DNA of 64,000 nucleotides from Pseudomonadota bacterium. GTDB lineage: Bacteria > Desulfobacterota > Desulfobulbia > Desulfobulbales > JAGXFP01. Position 1 is the first letter of the stretch. The number at the start of each line of letters is the position of its first letter. A program made the translations under genes and the position numbers. Under the pieces are notes generated by a model that was not told the origin of the DNA, searched no databases, and saw nothing but the letters and a program-made list of their open reading frames with translations. Positions 9,858-18,548 of the stretch are shown here, in pieces. The stretch is taken from positions 1-64,000 of the forward strand of contig JAHJAA010000073.1 of the NCBI GenBank assembly GCA_018814305.1, in the 5' to 3' direction.

Positions 9858-10034
9858 ATGAAAGATATTAAAGTGACTTTGCGAAAGAGCATGATCGGCA
9901 GTACCGAAAAGATACGAGCTACTTTGGTCGGTCTAGGCTTGACCAAGATGAGGAAAACTGTGGTGCGAAAAGACACCCCGGAAATCAGAGGCATGATCAA
10001 GAAAGTTGCCCATCTGATTGATGTGGAGGGATAA
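9858..10034 (+). CDS. rpmD: 50S ribosomal protein L30
   Basis: This 58-aa gene starts with ATG behind AAGGAAAG. The translation has the L30 pattern: basic first strand (KVTLRKSMIG), then TLVGLGLTKMRKTVVRKDTPEIRGMI without breaks. L30 is a small 50S protein near the 5S rRNA region. The stop lies two bases before the rplO ATG, matching the spc order rpsE-rpmD-rplO. Confidence 0.96.
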   Translation: MKDIKVTLRKSMIGSTEKIRATLVGLGLTKMRKTVVRKDTPEIRGMIKKVAHLIDVEG

Positions 10035-10036
10035 TC

Positions 10037-10483
10037 ATGCTGACTCTTAGTAATTTATCGCCGAATCCAGGCTCAACTAAAAAACGTAAAAGAATTGGTC
10101 GAGGTCCAGGTTCCGGTCATGGGAAAACCTCGACCAGAGGACATAAAGGGGCTAAGGCCCGCTCCGGTAGTGGCATCAAGCCTGGTTTTGAGGGTGGTCA
10201 GATGCCCTTGCAGAGACGTATTCCCAAGCGGGGATTTACAAACCTATTCAAAAAAGATTTTGCAATTGTCAATCTGAAGGACTTGGAGCGTTTTGAAGCT
10301 GGAAGTACCATCGATCGGGCTCTCCTGGCAGAAAGTGGTCTGGTTTCTGCTAAAGAAACTTTTGTAAAGCTCCTTGGAACTGGTGATGTTTCAAAATCAT
10401 TGACCATTAAGGTCGATAAGGTCAGTGAATCCGCTAAGGCCAAAGTCGAGGCTGCTGGTGGTAAGGTCGAGGTTATGCCCTAA
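10037..10483 (+). CDS. rplO: 50S ribosomal protein L15
   Basis: L15 is a late-assembly 50S protein with a long glycine-rich N-terminal extension. The 148-aa product shows this extension (GRGPGSGHGKTSTRGHKG) and the MPLQRRIPKRGF motif. The ATG is two bases after rpmD; the stop TAA shares one base with the secY ATG (TAATG), so secY is probably translationally coupled. Confidence 0.98.
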   Translation: MLTLSNLSPNPGSTKKRKRIGRGPGSGHGKTSTRGHKGAKARSGSGIKPGFEGGQMPLQRRIPKRGFTNLFKKDFAIVNLKDLERFEAGSTIDRALLAESGLVSAKETFVKLLGTGDVSKSLTIKVDKVSESAKAKVEAAGGKVEVMP

Positions 10484-11793
10484 TGCAAGCCGGTTTCCAA
10501 TCAGCAGCTAATATTCCAGAGCTTCGCAGAAGGATAACCTATACCTTTCTGATGCTTGCCGTATACCGGATCGGGGTTCAGATTCCGACTCCTGGGATTA
10601 ATGGTGAAGCGCTTACGGCATTTTTTCAAAAAAATGCCGGGACACTTTTTGACATGTTTAACATGTTTTCTGGTGGCGCTTTGGAGAATTTTTCAATTTT
10701 CGCCCTTGGCATCATGCCATATATTAGTGCTTCAATTATTTTCCAGCTCTTGACAGTGGTCATTCCCCAGCTTGAGGCACTTTCTAAAGAGGGTGAGAGT
10801 GGTCGGCGCAAGATAACACAGTATACACGTTATGCTACCGTTGCCCTTAGTCTCGTCCAAGGGATGTTTATCAGTATTGGGCTGGAGAGTATGGCTGCGC
10901 CAGATGGCGGTGCCATGATCGTGAATCACTCCGGTTGGGCTTTTCGGTTAATGACCATGGTTACTCTGACATCGGGCACTGCTTTTATTATGTGGCTTGG
11001 TGAGCAGATGAGTGAGCGAGGAATCGGTAACGGGATATCCCTGATCATTACCGCAGGGATTGTGGCCAGGATGCCTGCTGCCATCGCCAAAACATTCAAG
11101 ATGGTCGGCGCTGGCGATATGACGCTTTTTTTCCTTCCGATTCTCCTGGTTATGATGCTCTTGGTCATCGGAGTAATTATTTTCTTTGAAACTGCCCAAC
11201 GCCGGATCCCGATACAATACGCCAAAAGGATTGTCGGGCGACAGATGTATGGTGGACAACAGTCACATCTTCCCCTGAAAATTAATATGTCCGGGGTTAT
11301 TCCCCCGATTTTCGCTTCATCAATTATGATGTTTCCCGCCACTATCGGTGGGTTTATCAAAGTTGATTGGGTCCAGCGAGTTAGTTCTTATCTTCAATGG
11401 GGGAGTCCTCTCCATACGGCAATGTACATCGGGTTTATAGTATTCTTTTGTTTCTTTTATACAGCGGTAACCTTTAATCCGGTTGATGTTGCAGAAAATT
11501 TAAAAAAGAACGGCGGTTTTATTCCAGGAATCAGGCCAGGGAAGAAATCTGCGGAATTTATAGATAAAATTATGGTCCGCTTAACTGTCATCGGTGCGAT
11601 TTATGTCAGTGCGGTTTGTGTCCTTCCAACCATTTTGGTGCGACAACTGAATGTGCCCTTTTATTTCGGTGGTACCGCTTTATTGATCGTTGTCGGTGTG
11701 GCCATCGATACCATATCCCAAATTGAAGCCCATACAGTCATGCGGAATTATGACGGGTTCCTGAAAACAGGAAGAATTCGGGGCCGGCGTTAA
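10483..11793 (+). CDS. secY: Protein translocase subunit SecY
   Basis: SecY is the channel subunit of the SecYEG translocon in the inner membrane. The protein is 436 aa, typical, with about ten hydrophobic segments, an N-terminal cytosolic helix (PELRRRITYTF), the plug region after the first membrane segment, and the conserved loop VTFNPVDVAENLKKNGGFIPGIRPG before the last segments. It lies in the spc operon between rplO and map, overlapping rplO by one base. Confidence 0.98.
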   Translation: MQAGFQSAANIPELRRRITYTFLMLAVYRIGVQIPTPGINGEALTAFFQKNAGTLFDMFNMFSGGALENFSIFALGIMPYISASIIFQLLTVVIPQLEALSKEGESGRRKITQYTRYATVALSLVQGMFISIGLESMAAPDGGAMIVNHSGWAFRLMTMVTLTSGTAFIMWLGEQMSERGIGNGISLIITAGIVARMPAAIAKTFKMVGAGDMTLFFLPILLVMMLLVIGVIIFFETAQRRIPIQYAKRIVGRQMYGGQQSHLPLKINMSGVIPPIFASSIMMFPATIGGFIKVDWVQRVSSYLQWGSPLHTAMYIGFIVFFCFFYTAVTFNPVDVAENLKKNGGFIPGIRPGKKSAEFIDKIMVRLTVIGAIYVSAVCVLPTILVRQLNVPFYFGGTALLIVVGVAIDTISQIEAHTVMRNYDGFLKTGRIRGRR

Positions 11794-11808
11794 AGGATCA
11801 GGCAGGTA

Positions 11809-12570
11809 ATGGGCCGGGCGATTATCCTGAAATCTCAAGCTGAGATTCAGAAAATGCAGGAAGCGAATCGGATTGTTGCCGGTGCATTGTCCTTGTTGCA
11901 AGAACGCATTGAACCAGGTTTGACGACCCTTCAGTTGGACAAATGGGCTGAGCAGTTTGCTCTGTCACATAAAAGTACCCCGGCGTTTAAGGGGTATCGA
12001 GGGTTCCCAGGTAGTTTGTGTGTTTCAATTAATGAAGAAGTTGTTCACGGAATTCCTTCCCCTTCAGTTGTGTTACATGAAGGGGATATCGTTAGTATAG
12101 ATTTTGGGGTTCGTTTCAAGGGGTATTACGGTGATGCTGCCATTACTCTTCCTGTCGGGAACGTTTCTGCTCGCAAGGGTGATTTAATTGAGGCAACCCG
12201 AGTTGCACTTGAAAAAGCGATAGAGCAGGTTCGGCCGGGTAACCGGATCAATGATATCTCTACCGCAGTAGAGCAACAGGTTGAAGCGTGTCATTTTTCG
12301 GTAGTACGTCAATTTGTTGGTCATGGTATCGGCAGCGAACTCCATGAACCTCCTGAAATTCCTAACTATCGGCGACGTGAACGTACCGAAAAGCTTTTGC
12401 CAGGAATGGCATTGGCCATCGAACCAATGGTCAATGCCGGATCGTACGAAGTAAAAGTATTAAAAGATGGGTGGACAGTAGTTACTGCTGACGGTCAACC
12501 GTCAGCCCATTTTGAGCATACGGTTGTAGTCACCGAGGGAGAACCTTTGGTTCTCAGTCGCCTCGATTGA
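11809..12570 (+). CDS. map: Methionine aminopeptidase, type I
   Basis: Map removes the initiator methionine from nascent proteins after deformylation. The 253-aa product has the pita-bread metal ligands of the family: Asp in SIDFGV, Asp in GDAAIT, His in GHGIG, Glu in AIEPMV and Glu in the terminal HTVVVTE. It lacks the N-terminal zinc domain of eukaryotic enzymes, as expected for type I. It starts 15 nt after secY and ends before a hairpin with a T-rich tail that separates it from infA. Confidence 0.97.
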   Translation: MGRAIILKSQAEIQKMQEANRIVAGALSLLQERIEPGLTTLQLDKWAEQFALSHKSTPAFKGYRGFPGSLCVSINEEVVHGIPSPSVVLHEGDIVSIDFGVRFKGYYGDAAITLPVGNVSARKGDLIEATRVALEKAIEQVRPGNRINDISTAVEQQVEACHFSVVRQFVGHGIGSELHEPPEIPNYRRRERTEKLLPGMALAIEPMVNAGSYEVKVLKDGWTVVTADGQPSAHFEHTVVVTEGEPLVLSRLD

Positions 12571-12600
12571 TGATGTTTTTTTTGTAAGTAGAAAAAAAAT

Positions 12601-12643
12601 GGGGAAAAAATAATAAAATAGTTTATTATCCCCCCTTTATTTT
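12601..12643 (+). terminator. Putative terminator or attenuator between map and infA
   Basis: GGGG (12601-12604) and CCCC bracket a perfect stem of ATAATAAA (12610-12617) and TTTATTAT (12622-12629) with a 4-nt ATAG loop; a run of As bulges on the 5' side. T-rich sequence (TTTATTTT) follows. This could end or attenuate the spc transcript before infA. Support is base pairing only. Confidence 0.5.
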
Positions 12644-12674
12644 ATCCAGAAGAAGAGGTCCATAGGAATATTAT

Positions 12675-12902
12675 ATGCCGAAGGAAGAGGCAATTCAGGT
12701 AGAAGGAACTATTGTTGAACCATTACCGAATGCCATGTTTCGGGTAGAGTTAGATAATGGGCATAAGGTGCTGGCCCATATATCCGGAAAAATGAGGATG
12801 CATTTTATTAAAATCCTGCCCGGAGACCGGGTAACAGTTGAGTTATCCCCATATGATCTTACCCGGGGACGGGTGACCTTCAGGTCAAAGAATAAGAAAT
12901 AA
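12675..12902 (+). CDS. infA: Translation initiation factor IF-1
   Basis: IF-1 binds the ribosomal A site during initiation. The 75-aa product is a single OB/S1-like domain with the hallmark stretches [20 protein letters not shown] and [18 protein letters not shown]. Length is normal (about 72). ATG start at 12675. It is between map and rpmJ, a common order; the hairpin upstream suggests it may have its own transcription signal. Confidence 0.97.
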   Translation: MPKEEAIQVEGTIVEPLPNAMFRVELDNGHKVLAHISGKMRMHFIKILPGDRVTVELSPYDLTRGRVTFRSKNKK

Positions 12903-12916
12903 GGGAAATCAAGAAG

Positions 12917-13030
12917 ATGAAAGTAAGATCATCCGTTAAGAAAATGTGTAGTGATTGTCGAGTATTTAAGCGCAATGGCGTTATTAGAGTTTCTTGTAAA
13001 GTCAAGAAGCACAAACAACGACAGGGCTGA
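12917..13030 (+). CDS. rpmJ: 50S ribosomal protein L36, zinc-binding form
   Basis: L36 is a 37-aa zinc-ribbon protein of the 50S subunit. ATG at 12917 lies behind AAGAAG, 14 nt after infA. The translation starts [11 protein letters not shown] and contains the ligand set Cys11, Cys14, Cys27 and His32, so this is the zinc-containing C+ form. It lies between infA and rpsM, the usual place. Confidence 0.96.
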   Translation: MKVRSSVKKMCSDCRVFKRNGVIRVSCKVKKHKQRQG

Positions 13031-13076
13031 TCGGAACAATTTTGTTGAATATTGAGTCGAGCAAGGGAGGTTCGTC

Positions 13077-13442
13077 TTGGCGCGTATAGCTGGTGTTGAC
13101 TTACCAAAAAATAAGCATATGGAGATAGCTTTAACCTATATCCATGGCATAGGAAGAGCTACGGCTAGAAAAATTCTAACCGAAGTAAAATTGCCTTTCA
13201 ATATGAGCAGTGATGATCTCGATGAGGTTAACGTCTCCGATATCAGAAAGGTTATTGATGAACAGATTCCCGTCGAAGGAGATCGGCGACGGGAGGTGGG
13301 CATGGATATCAAACGTCTGATGGATCTTGGTTGTTATCGCGGCATGCGGCACCGAAAGGGATTGCCTTGTCGTGGGCAGCGGACCAAAACCAATGCCAGA
13401 ACACGGAAAGGTCCTCGTCGTGGAGCCGGTATTAAGAAGTAA
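13077..13442 (+). CDS. rpsM: 30S ribosomal protein S13 (TTG start)
   Basis: S13 is a 30S head protein that bridges to the 50S subunit and contacts P-site tRNA. The product is 121 aa, starting [22 protein letters not shown] and ending in the basic tail [12 protein letters not shown]. The start codon is TTG behind AAGGGAGG. It is the first gene of the alpha part of the cluster, followed by a 136-nt gap with a hairpin. Confidence 0.98.
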   Translation: MARIAGVDLPKNKHMEIALTYIHGIGRATARKILTEVKLPFNMSSDDLDEVNVSDIRKVIDEQIPVEGDRRREVGMDIKRLMDLGCYRGMRHRKGLPCRGQRTKTNARTRKGPRRGAGIKK

Positions 13443-13510
13443 ATCAACTTAATGTTTCATTTGTAAAAGATGATGCGTTAGCTGGTTTTTCTTAGGATAA
13501 TTTTTTATTG

Positions 13511-13550
13511 AGGATCTCCATGCTAAGTTAGTCTATGTGGAGTCCTTTAT
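13511..13550 (+). other. Hairpin in the rpsM-rpsK gap
   Basis: AGGA plus CTCCA on the 5' side pairs with TGGAG plus TCCT on the 3' side (13511-13520 with 13538-13546), with one bulged T and a roughly 17-nt loop. TTTATTC follows, so it may act as a weak terminator or attenuator within the alpha operon. There is no covariance evidence. Confidence 0.4.
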
Positions 13551-13578
13551 TCAATTTTTTCAGGTTCAGGAGTAACAG

Positions 13579-13971
13579 ATGGCAAAGCCAAAACAGCAAA
13601 AGATGAAGCGAAAGGAACGAAAAAGCATTCCCGAGGGGATTGTGTCGATCCGATCGACTTTTAACAATACCATTGTGACCTTCGCCGATAAGCAGGGGAA
13701 TGTTATTTCATGGTGCAGCTCTGGTTGCCTTGGTTTCAAGGGGTCACGTAAGAGTACCCCTTTTGCTGCGCAGAATGCTGTTGAAACAGCGGCTCAGAAG
13801 GCAATGGACCATGGGATGCGGAAGGTAGAAGTAAATGTCAAAGGTCCTGGCCCGGGACGTGATGCTGCGGTGCGGGCATTACAGACGGTTGGGCTTGATG
13901 TTTCCTATATCAGTGACGTGACTCCGATTCCCCATAATGGATGTAAACCTCCCAAGCGGAGGCGGGTGTAA
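13579..13971 (+). CDS. rpsK: 30S ribosomal protein S11
   Basis: S11 lies on the 30S platform and contacts the mRNA near the E site. The 130-aa product has the family motifs [30 protein letters not shown] and the C-terminal [21 protein letters not shown] start behind AGGAG. It lies between rpsM and rpsD; 129 nt of intergenic sequence follows. Confidence 0.98.
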   Translation: MAKPKQQKMKRKERKSIPEGIVSIRSTFNNTIVTFADKQGNVISWCSSGCLGFKGSRKSTPFAAQNAVETAAQKAMDHGMRKVEVNVKGPGPGRDAAVRALQTVGLDVSYISDVTPIPHNGCKPPKRRRV

Positions 13972-14100
13972 GGACGCGGCTGGTCGTCATGTGTCGAGGG
14001 CTTTAATACAGGTGTTGGGATTGCCGGATAGGGGTTTGTTTTCATTGGAGCTTTCTCCCCCATTACAATCGGCAGCTGCAAGAGAATACGGAGGATTAAA

Positions 14101-14730
14101 TTGGCTAGATATACAGGTGCTGTCTGTCGACAGTGCAGACGTGAAAAACTGAAGCTGTTTTTGAAGGGTGATCGGTGCTACACCGACAAATGTGCTTTTG
14201 AGCGACGTTCGTTTGCTCCTGGGCAACATGGGCAGGCTCGAGTCCGTAAAGTATCCGATTACGCCATCCAGTTGCGGGAGAAGCAGAAGGTTCGGCGCAT
14301 GTACGGAATTATGGAAGGTCAGTTTAGGCAATACTATAAGCGTGCAGCCAGTGATAAAGGTGTCACCGGCGAAAAGCTGCTTCAATATCTTGAACGTCGT
14401 CTTGACAACGTTATCTATCGAAGTGGTTTTGCAGACTCACGGAATCAGGCACGTCAGTTGGTGAAGCACAATCATTTTCTGGTAAACGGGAAAAAAGTGA
14501 ATGTGCCATCTTTCCTCGTTACTCCTGCTGATGAGATTTCTCTCAGGGAGAAGAGCCGTAAAATTGAAGCTATCGTAGACAGTCTTGAGGCTGTAGCTCG
14601 ACGTGGTGTTCCAACTTGGCTTGAACTGGATAAGGACGGTTTCAAAACCACCGTGAAGTCTCAACCGGAACGTCAGGAAATTACTATGCCGATTCAGGAA
14701 CAGCTGATTGTAGAGCTTTATTCCAAATAA
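14101..14730 (+). CDS. rpsD: 30S ribosomal protein S4, zinc-binding form (TTG start)
   Basis: S4 initiates 30S assembly, contributes to fidelity and in E. coli represses the alpha operon. The 209-aa product has an N-terminal zinc knuckle (Cys9, Cys12, Cys26, Cys31) and a C-terminal S4 RNA-binding domain around [20 protein letters not shown]. The start codon is TTG behind GGAGG. The zinc ligands mark the C+ type. A long hairpin lies between it and rpoA. Confidence 0.98.
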   Translation: MARYTGAVCRQCRREKLKLFLKGDRCYTDKCAFERRSFAPGQHGQARVRKVSDYAIQLREKQKVRRMYGIMEGQFRQYYKRAASDKGVTGEKLLQYLERRLDNVIYRSGFADSRNQARQLVKHNHFLVNGKKVNVPSFLVTPADEISLREKSRKIEAIVDSLEAVARRGVPTWLELDKDGFKTTVKSQPERQEITMPIQEQLIVELYSK

Positions 14731-14748
14731 TTGCTTTTTTTCTTTTCT

Positions 14749-14790
14749 TTTGCCCGCGATGGGATCTGCCATATCCGATGCGCGGGCAAA
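14749..14790 (+). promoter_or_regulatory. Long hairpin between rpsD and rpoA
   Basis: TTTGCCCGCG (14749-14758) pairs perfectly with CGCGGGCAAA (14781-14790), and the inner ATGGGAT and ATCCGAT halves extend the stem, leaving a short loop. A pyrimidine run precedes it but no T-tract follows, so it is not a classic terminator. It may be a leader element that tunes rpoA, or an S4 target; both are inference. Confidence 0.45.
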
Positions 14791-14856
14791 CTTGTTTGGT
14801 TAATGATCAAATCAGGACTGTTTTACCGGGCATGAACCTATTGCGGAGTTTTGATA

Positions 14857-15921
14857 ATGGATAACGAGCAGAAGCAGAAGACTGAGCTGGAATCCGATCC
14901 TTTTTACCGGAACTGGCGTGAGTTAATAATGCCGGAACGTGTTGAAGTTGATAAGGATTCTCTCACTGAGAACTACGGAAAATTTATTTGCCAGCCCCTT
15001 GAGCGGGGATTTGCCACGACTCTTGGTAACTCCTTACGCCGGATCCTGTTATCATCTATTCAGGGCGCTGCCATTACTTCGGTTAAGATTGAAGGCGCCA
15101 TGCATGAGCTTTCATCTCTTCCCGGAATCATGGAAGACGCTACCGAGATTATCCTAAATCTTAAGGAACTTCGGTTACGCTTGAATGCGTCCGAGGCAAA
15201 GACCGTAAAAATCGAAAAAGTCGGGCGGGGGCCGGTTACCGCATCTGATATCATCTCCGATGGTACAGTTGAAGTGATGAATCCTGATAAATATATTTGT
15301 ACCATCACCGGCGAGGATAGCAAATTCAATGCTGAATTGAACGTTGAATGGGGGAAAGGGTATGAACCGGCTGAGAAACATAAGTCGGAGGATCAGGTTA
15401 TAGGGGTTATTCCCATTGACGCAATTTTTACTCCCATCAAGAATGTGAAATTCATTGTCAGCCAGGCTCGGGTTGGACAGCAGACCGACTATGACAAGTT
15501 GACCATGGAGATTACCACTGACGGGAGTGTCCGTCCAGAAGATGCCTTGGCCTATTCCGCCAAGATTTTAAAGGAACAGATGGCGGTTTTTATTAATTTT
15601 GATGAAAACCTGGTTGAACCGGAAGTTGAAAGTGAAGTGTCCCTTAGCTCAGAAGATGTTAATCCCTTCCTTTCACGACCGGTTGATGACCTTGAACTTT
15701 CCGTTCGTTCTGCTAATTGTTTACGCAACGCTAATATTCGGTTTATCGGTGAGTTGGTTCATCGAACGGAAGCCGAGATGCTGAAGACTAAGAATTTCGG
15801 TCGCAAATCCCTGAATGAGATCAAACAACTTTTGGGTGAAATGGATCTGGGCCTTGGTCTGAAAATTGATGGATGGGAAAGACCTGAGTCGAGCGATACC
15901 GTTGACGATCAGGATGATTGA
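14857..15921 (+). CDS. rpoA: DNA-directed RNA polymerase subunit alpha
   Basis: The alpha subunit dimerises to nucleate RNA polymerase and its C-terminal domain contacts UP elements and activators. From ATG 14857 (GGAG eight bases upstream) the product is 354 aa. The N-terminal domain has the signatures RGFATTLGNSLRRILLSS and VNVEGAxHE-like KIEGAMHELSSLPG; the C-terminal domain begins around DDLELSVRSANCLRNANI. It lies between rpsD and rplQ. Confidence 0.98.
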   Translation: MDNEQKQKTELESDPFYRNWRELIMPERVEVDKDSLTENYGKFICQPLERGFATTLGNSLRRILLSSIQGAAITSVKIEGAMHELSSLPGIMEDATEIILNLKELRLRLNASEAKTVKIEKVGRGPVTASDIISDGTVEVMNPDKYICTITGEDSKFNAELNVEWGKGYEPAEKHKSEDQVIGVIPIDAIFTPIKNVKFIVSQARVGQQTDYDKLTMEITTDGSVRPEDALAYSAKILKEQMAVFINFDENLVEPEVESEVSLSSEDVNPFLSRPVDDLELSVRSANCLRNANIRFIGELVHRTEAEMLKTKNFGRKSLNEIKQLLGEMDLGLGLKIDGWERPESSDTVDDQDD

Positions 15922-15950
15922 TTTCCAGGTAATAATAAAGTGAGGTTGTC

Positions 15951-16337
15951 ATGAGACATCGAAAGGCAGGGAAAAGACTGGGCCGAACTAGTTCACATCG
16001 TATTGCAATGGTCAGAAACATGGTCACTTCCCTTTTAGAGCATGAAAGGATTGTTACGACGACTCCCAAGGCGAAAGAAGTCCGCAAGGTTGCTGAGAAG
16101 ATGATAACCCTGGCAAAACGCGGCGATCTTCATGCCAGGCGGCAGGCCTTGGAAGTTATTAGAGATAGAAAGGTTGTTGAAAAGCTTTTTGGGACCTTGA
16201 AAGATGAGTACATGGAGCGCAATGGCGGATACACCAGAATAATTCGCACTGGTAACCGGATCGGTGATGCCGCAGCCATGGCGATTCTTGAGTTGGTTAA
16301 TTACCAGGCCGATAAGGGAATTCCTGCCGAAAATTGA
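15951..16337 (+). CDS. rplQ: 50S ribosomal protein L17
   Basis: L17 sits at the exit of the tunnel. The 128-aa product begins [17 protein letters not shown] and carries the conserved [15 protein letters not shown] and [16 protein letters not shown]. It is the last gene of the ribosomal cluster and is followed 24 nt later by a strong intrinsic terminator. Confidence 0.98.
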   Translation: MRHRKAGKRLGRTSSHRIAMVRNMVTSLLEHERIVTTTPKAKEVRKVAEKMITLAKRGDLHARRQALEVIRDRKVVEKLFGTLKDEYMERNGGYTRIIRTGNRIGDAAAMAILELVNYQADKGIPAEN

Positions 16338-16361
16338 TCTGTATTGACGTTTACATTGACG

Positions 16362-16398
16362 AAAGCTGGTATGACTCATTCATACCAGCTTTTTTTTT
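16362..16398 (+). terminator. Intrinsic terminator of the ribosomal cluster
   Basis: AAAGCTGGTATG (16362-16373) and CATACCAGCTTT (16381-16392) form a perfect 12-bp stem with a 7-nt loop, followed directly by a run of Ts to 16398. It lies 24 nt after rplQ and ends the S10-spc-alpha transcript. Confidence 0.93.
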
Positions 16399-16538
16399 GT
16401 CGAGAACACCAGTGATATGCGCTTGATTCTAAGGCGGAGAAAATTCTACCATCGACCGAGGATTCCGGGTATGTTTATGTGTTGTACGAAACGTCATTTC
16501 ATGTATGGTAACGTTGCTATCCTTCCTGCGAGATAACC

Positions 16539-17336
16539 ATGGTCCGGGTTAACGAAGAGCCATATGATTTTCGGCCGGGTATCAAGGTCAAGGATCTTAT
16601 CGCCGAACTAAAGCCAGATGCTGATGTCTATATTGTCAACGGCTTCCCGACAACAATTGACACGGAAATTTTCGATGGTGATAGCTGTTGGTTGATCAGG
16701 AGAGGAGAAACGCCACCGGCGGAAGAGATGGAGAGACTCCTGTATGCCAGGCATACTCCAGGCGTGCATGAGAAGGTTCGAAATTCTATTGTAGGTATTA
16801 TGGGTCTTGGCGGTCTTGGTTCAGTTGTGGCCATTGCCTTGGCCCGGGTTGGAGTCGGGACGCTCCTCCTGGCAGATTATGACGTGGTCGAACCAAGTAA
16901 TCTCAATCGGCAACAGTATTTTATTGATCAGATCGGGATGAAGAAAACCGAAGCCCTGCGCGAAAATCTGGCCAGAGTTAATCCCTATCTCCGGATCGAA
17001 CTGATCGACGTAATTCTGACTGAACAGACCATTCCCCATTACTTTCAAGAGGTCGATGTGTTGGCCGAATGTTTCGATACTGCAGAGATGAAAGCGGTTG
17101 GTCTGCGTTGTGCCCTTACTGCTCTTCCTGGTCTCGCCTACGTGGGTGCTTCAGGAGTGGCCGGGTATGAAGAAAATAATCTGATTCGTACGGAGATGAT
17201 CCGCGATCGAATATATTTGGTCGGTGATCGAGAAACCGCAGCACAACCAGGTCAGGGTTTGATGGCCCCTAGGGTTGGGGTGGCTGCGCATCATCAGGCC
17301 AATCAGATTTTAAGAATTTTATTAAACCAAACTTGA
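16539..17336 (+). CDS. thiF: ThiF-type adenylyltransferase with N-terminal ThiS-like domain
   Basis: This protein probably adenylates the C-terminal glycine of the sulfur carrier ThiS during thiamine thiazole synthesis. Residues 1-60 resemble a ThiS-like beta-grasp domain without the terminal Gly-Gly; the rest is an E1-like Rossmann fold with GIMGLGGLGS (ATP loop, around residue 88) and NLNRQQY (the conserved Arg/Gln region). The length of 265 aa fits the ThiF family that carries this N-terminal domain. It is upstream of thiS, thiG and thiH, which supports the role. I see no TPP riboswitch before it. Confidence 0.88.
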   Translation: MVRVNEEPYDFRPGIKVKDLIAELKPDADVYIVNGFPTTIDTEIFDGDSCWLIRRGETPPAEEMERLLYARHTPGVHEKVRNSIVGIMGLGGLGSVVAIALARVGVGTLLLADYDVVEPSNLNRQQYFIDQIGMKKTEALRENLARVNPYLRIELIDVILTEQTIPHYFQEVDVLAECFDTAEMKAVGLRCALTALPGLAYVGASGVAGYEENNLIRTEMIRDRIYLVGDRETAAQPGQGLMAPRVGVAAHHQANQILRILLNQT

Positions 17337-17444
17337 TGGATCCGGGCAAGCCGGCTTATCCAAAAGGGATCCCTTGGGCGCACGATGACTGTAGGGATTT
17401 CTTGCCGTAGGAAACTTTTATGTCATCTTGTCCGACCAATATCG

Positions 17445-17466
17445 AAACCATGTTCTATGGTTTTTT
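17445..17466 (+). terminator. Hairpin with T-tract between thiF and thiS
   Basis: AAACCAT (17445-17451) pairs with ATGGTTT (17457-17463) across a 5-nt loop and runs into six Ts. It lies 28 nt before the thiS ATG, so it would limit read-through from thiF or act as an attenuator. Two perfect palindromes, AAGCCGGCTT and AAGGGATCCCTT, lie just upstream near 17348 and 17364. Confidence 0.55.
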
Positions 17467-17493
17467 AAAATGGGATCAATAACTAGAAATCTT

Positions 17494-17694
17494 ATGGAAA
17501 TTATATGTAACGGAAAAGATATGGAGATCCAATCGGGGACGACCATTGAAGGGTTGATTCTCGGTATGGATTTAAATCCGGATACGGTGGTGGTTGAATG
17601 TGATGGCCAAATCGTCTTACGGGAAGAGTATGGCAACCATGTTCTTAACACGGGCTCCCGTGTTGAGCTGATTCGTTTTGTCGGAGGGGGCTGA
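17494..17694 (+). CDS. thiS: Sulfur carrier protein ThiS
   Basis: ThiS carries sulfur as a C-terminal thiocarboxylate to ThiG. From ATG 17494 the product is 66 aa, the normal size, starting [15 protein letters not shown] and ending RFVGGG with the required terminal Gly-Gly. The frame is open to a start at 17428, but that extension overlaps the hairpin and does not resemble ThiS. The stop TGA overlaps the thiG ATG by one base. Confidence 0.92.
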   Translation: MEIICNGKDMEIQSGTTIEGLILGMDLNPDTVVVECDGQIVLREEYGNHVLNTGSRVELIRFVGGG

Positions 17695-18461
17695 TGCTGA
17701 GCATTGCAGACCGCACCTTTCGGTCACGTCTTCTTGTGGGTACCGGTAAGTTTTCTTCGTCGGCTATGATGGTTGCTGCCATTGAGGCCTCTGCCAGTGA
17801 GATTGTTACCGTTGCCTTACGGAGGATAGATCTTGAGGATCCAGGCGACGATATCATGTCCATGTTATCTCGTGATCGTTATCTCTTTCTCCCCAATACC
17901 TCCGGTGCTCGCGATGCCGATGAGGCTGTCCGCCTGGCTCGAATGGCCAGGGCGTCTGGGGGGGGGGAGTGGCTGAAACTTGAGGTTACCCCCGATCCGC
18001 GCACCCTGTTGCCGGACCCGGTGGAGACCTTAAAGGCGACAGAGATTTTGGCAGCTGAAGGTTTTAAGGTCATGCCCTATATGAATGCCGACCCTATTCT
18101 GGCCCTTCGTTTGCAGGATGTTGGAGCCGTGGCCGTCATGCCTCTGGGGGCACCCATCGGAACCAATCTGGGGATGATCACTCGTTTTCAGATCGAGATT
18201 ATTATCGAACAAGCCCGGGTTCCGGTGATTGTTGACGCCGGTCTCGGCGCCCCTTCCCATGCCGCCGAGGCCATGGAAATTGGGGCTGATGCGGTTCTTG
18301 TCAACACGGCCATTGCCGTGGCTGGTGATCCGGTCAGAATGGCCCGGGCCTTTGCCATGGCAGTGGAAGCTGGTCGTGACGCCTTTGAATCCGGCCTTGG
18401 CCGCAAGCAGATCGAAGCAGTGGCCTCATCACCTACCACCGGACTTGATTTTCTCAAATAG
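17694..18461 (+). CDS. thiG: Thiazole synthase ThiG
   Basis: ThiG condenses deoxyxylulose 5-phosphate, dehydroglycine and ThiS-thiocarboxylate into the thiazole phosphate of thiamine. The 255-aa TIM-barrel protein has the Schiff-base lysine at about Lys95 in [10 protein letters not shown], the phosphate-binding [11 protein letters not shown], and [10 protein letters not shown] near the C terminus. It overlaps thiS by one base and precedes thiH. A run of ten Gs at 17958-17967 lies within the reading frame just before the catalytic lysine; slippage there would destroy the protein. Confidence 0.97.
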   Translation: MLSIADRTFRSRLLVGTGKFSSSAMMVAAIEASASEIVTVALRRIDLEDPGDDIMSMLSRDRYLFLPNTSGARDADEAVRLARMARASGGGEWLKLEVTPDPRTLLPDPVETLKATEILAAEGFKVMPYMNADPILALRLQDVGAVAVMPLGAPIGTNLGMITRFQIEIIIEQARVPVIVDAGLGAPSHAAEAMEIGADAVLVNTAIAVAGDPVRMARAFAMAVEAGRDAFESGLGRKQIEAVASSPTTGLDFLK

Positions 18462-18548
18462 GATTCCTCGTCGAATGGGGTGAGTCGAAAGTATTCTTTT
18501 TCTGTTGGCGAGAAATGAGAAGCGGGATTAATCTTTTATCCGGAATCC

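Noticed and set aside
16399-16538. Possible TPP riboswitch before thiF
   Set aside because: The conserved CUGAGA and the ACCUGAUCUGG-type core are absent in this gap and in the thiF-thiS gap.
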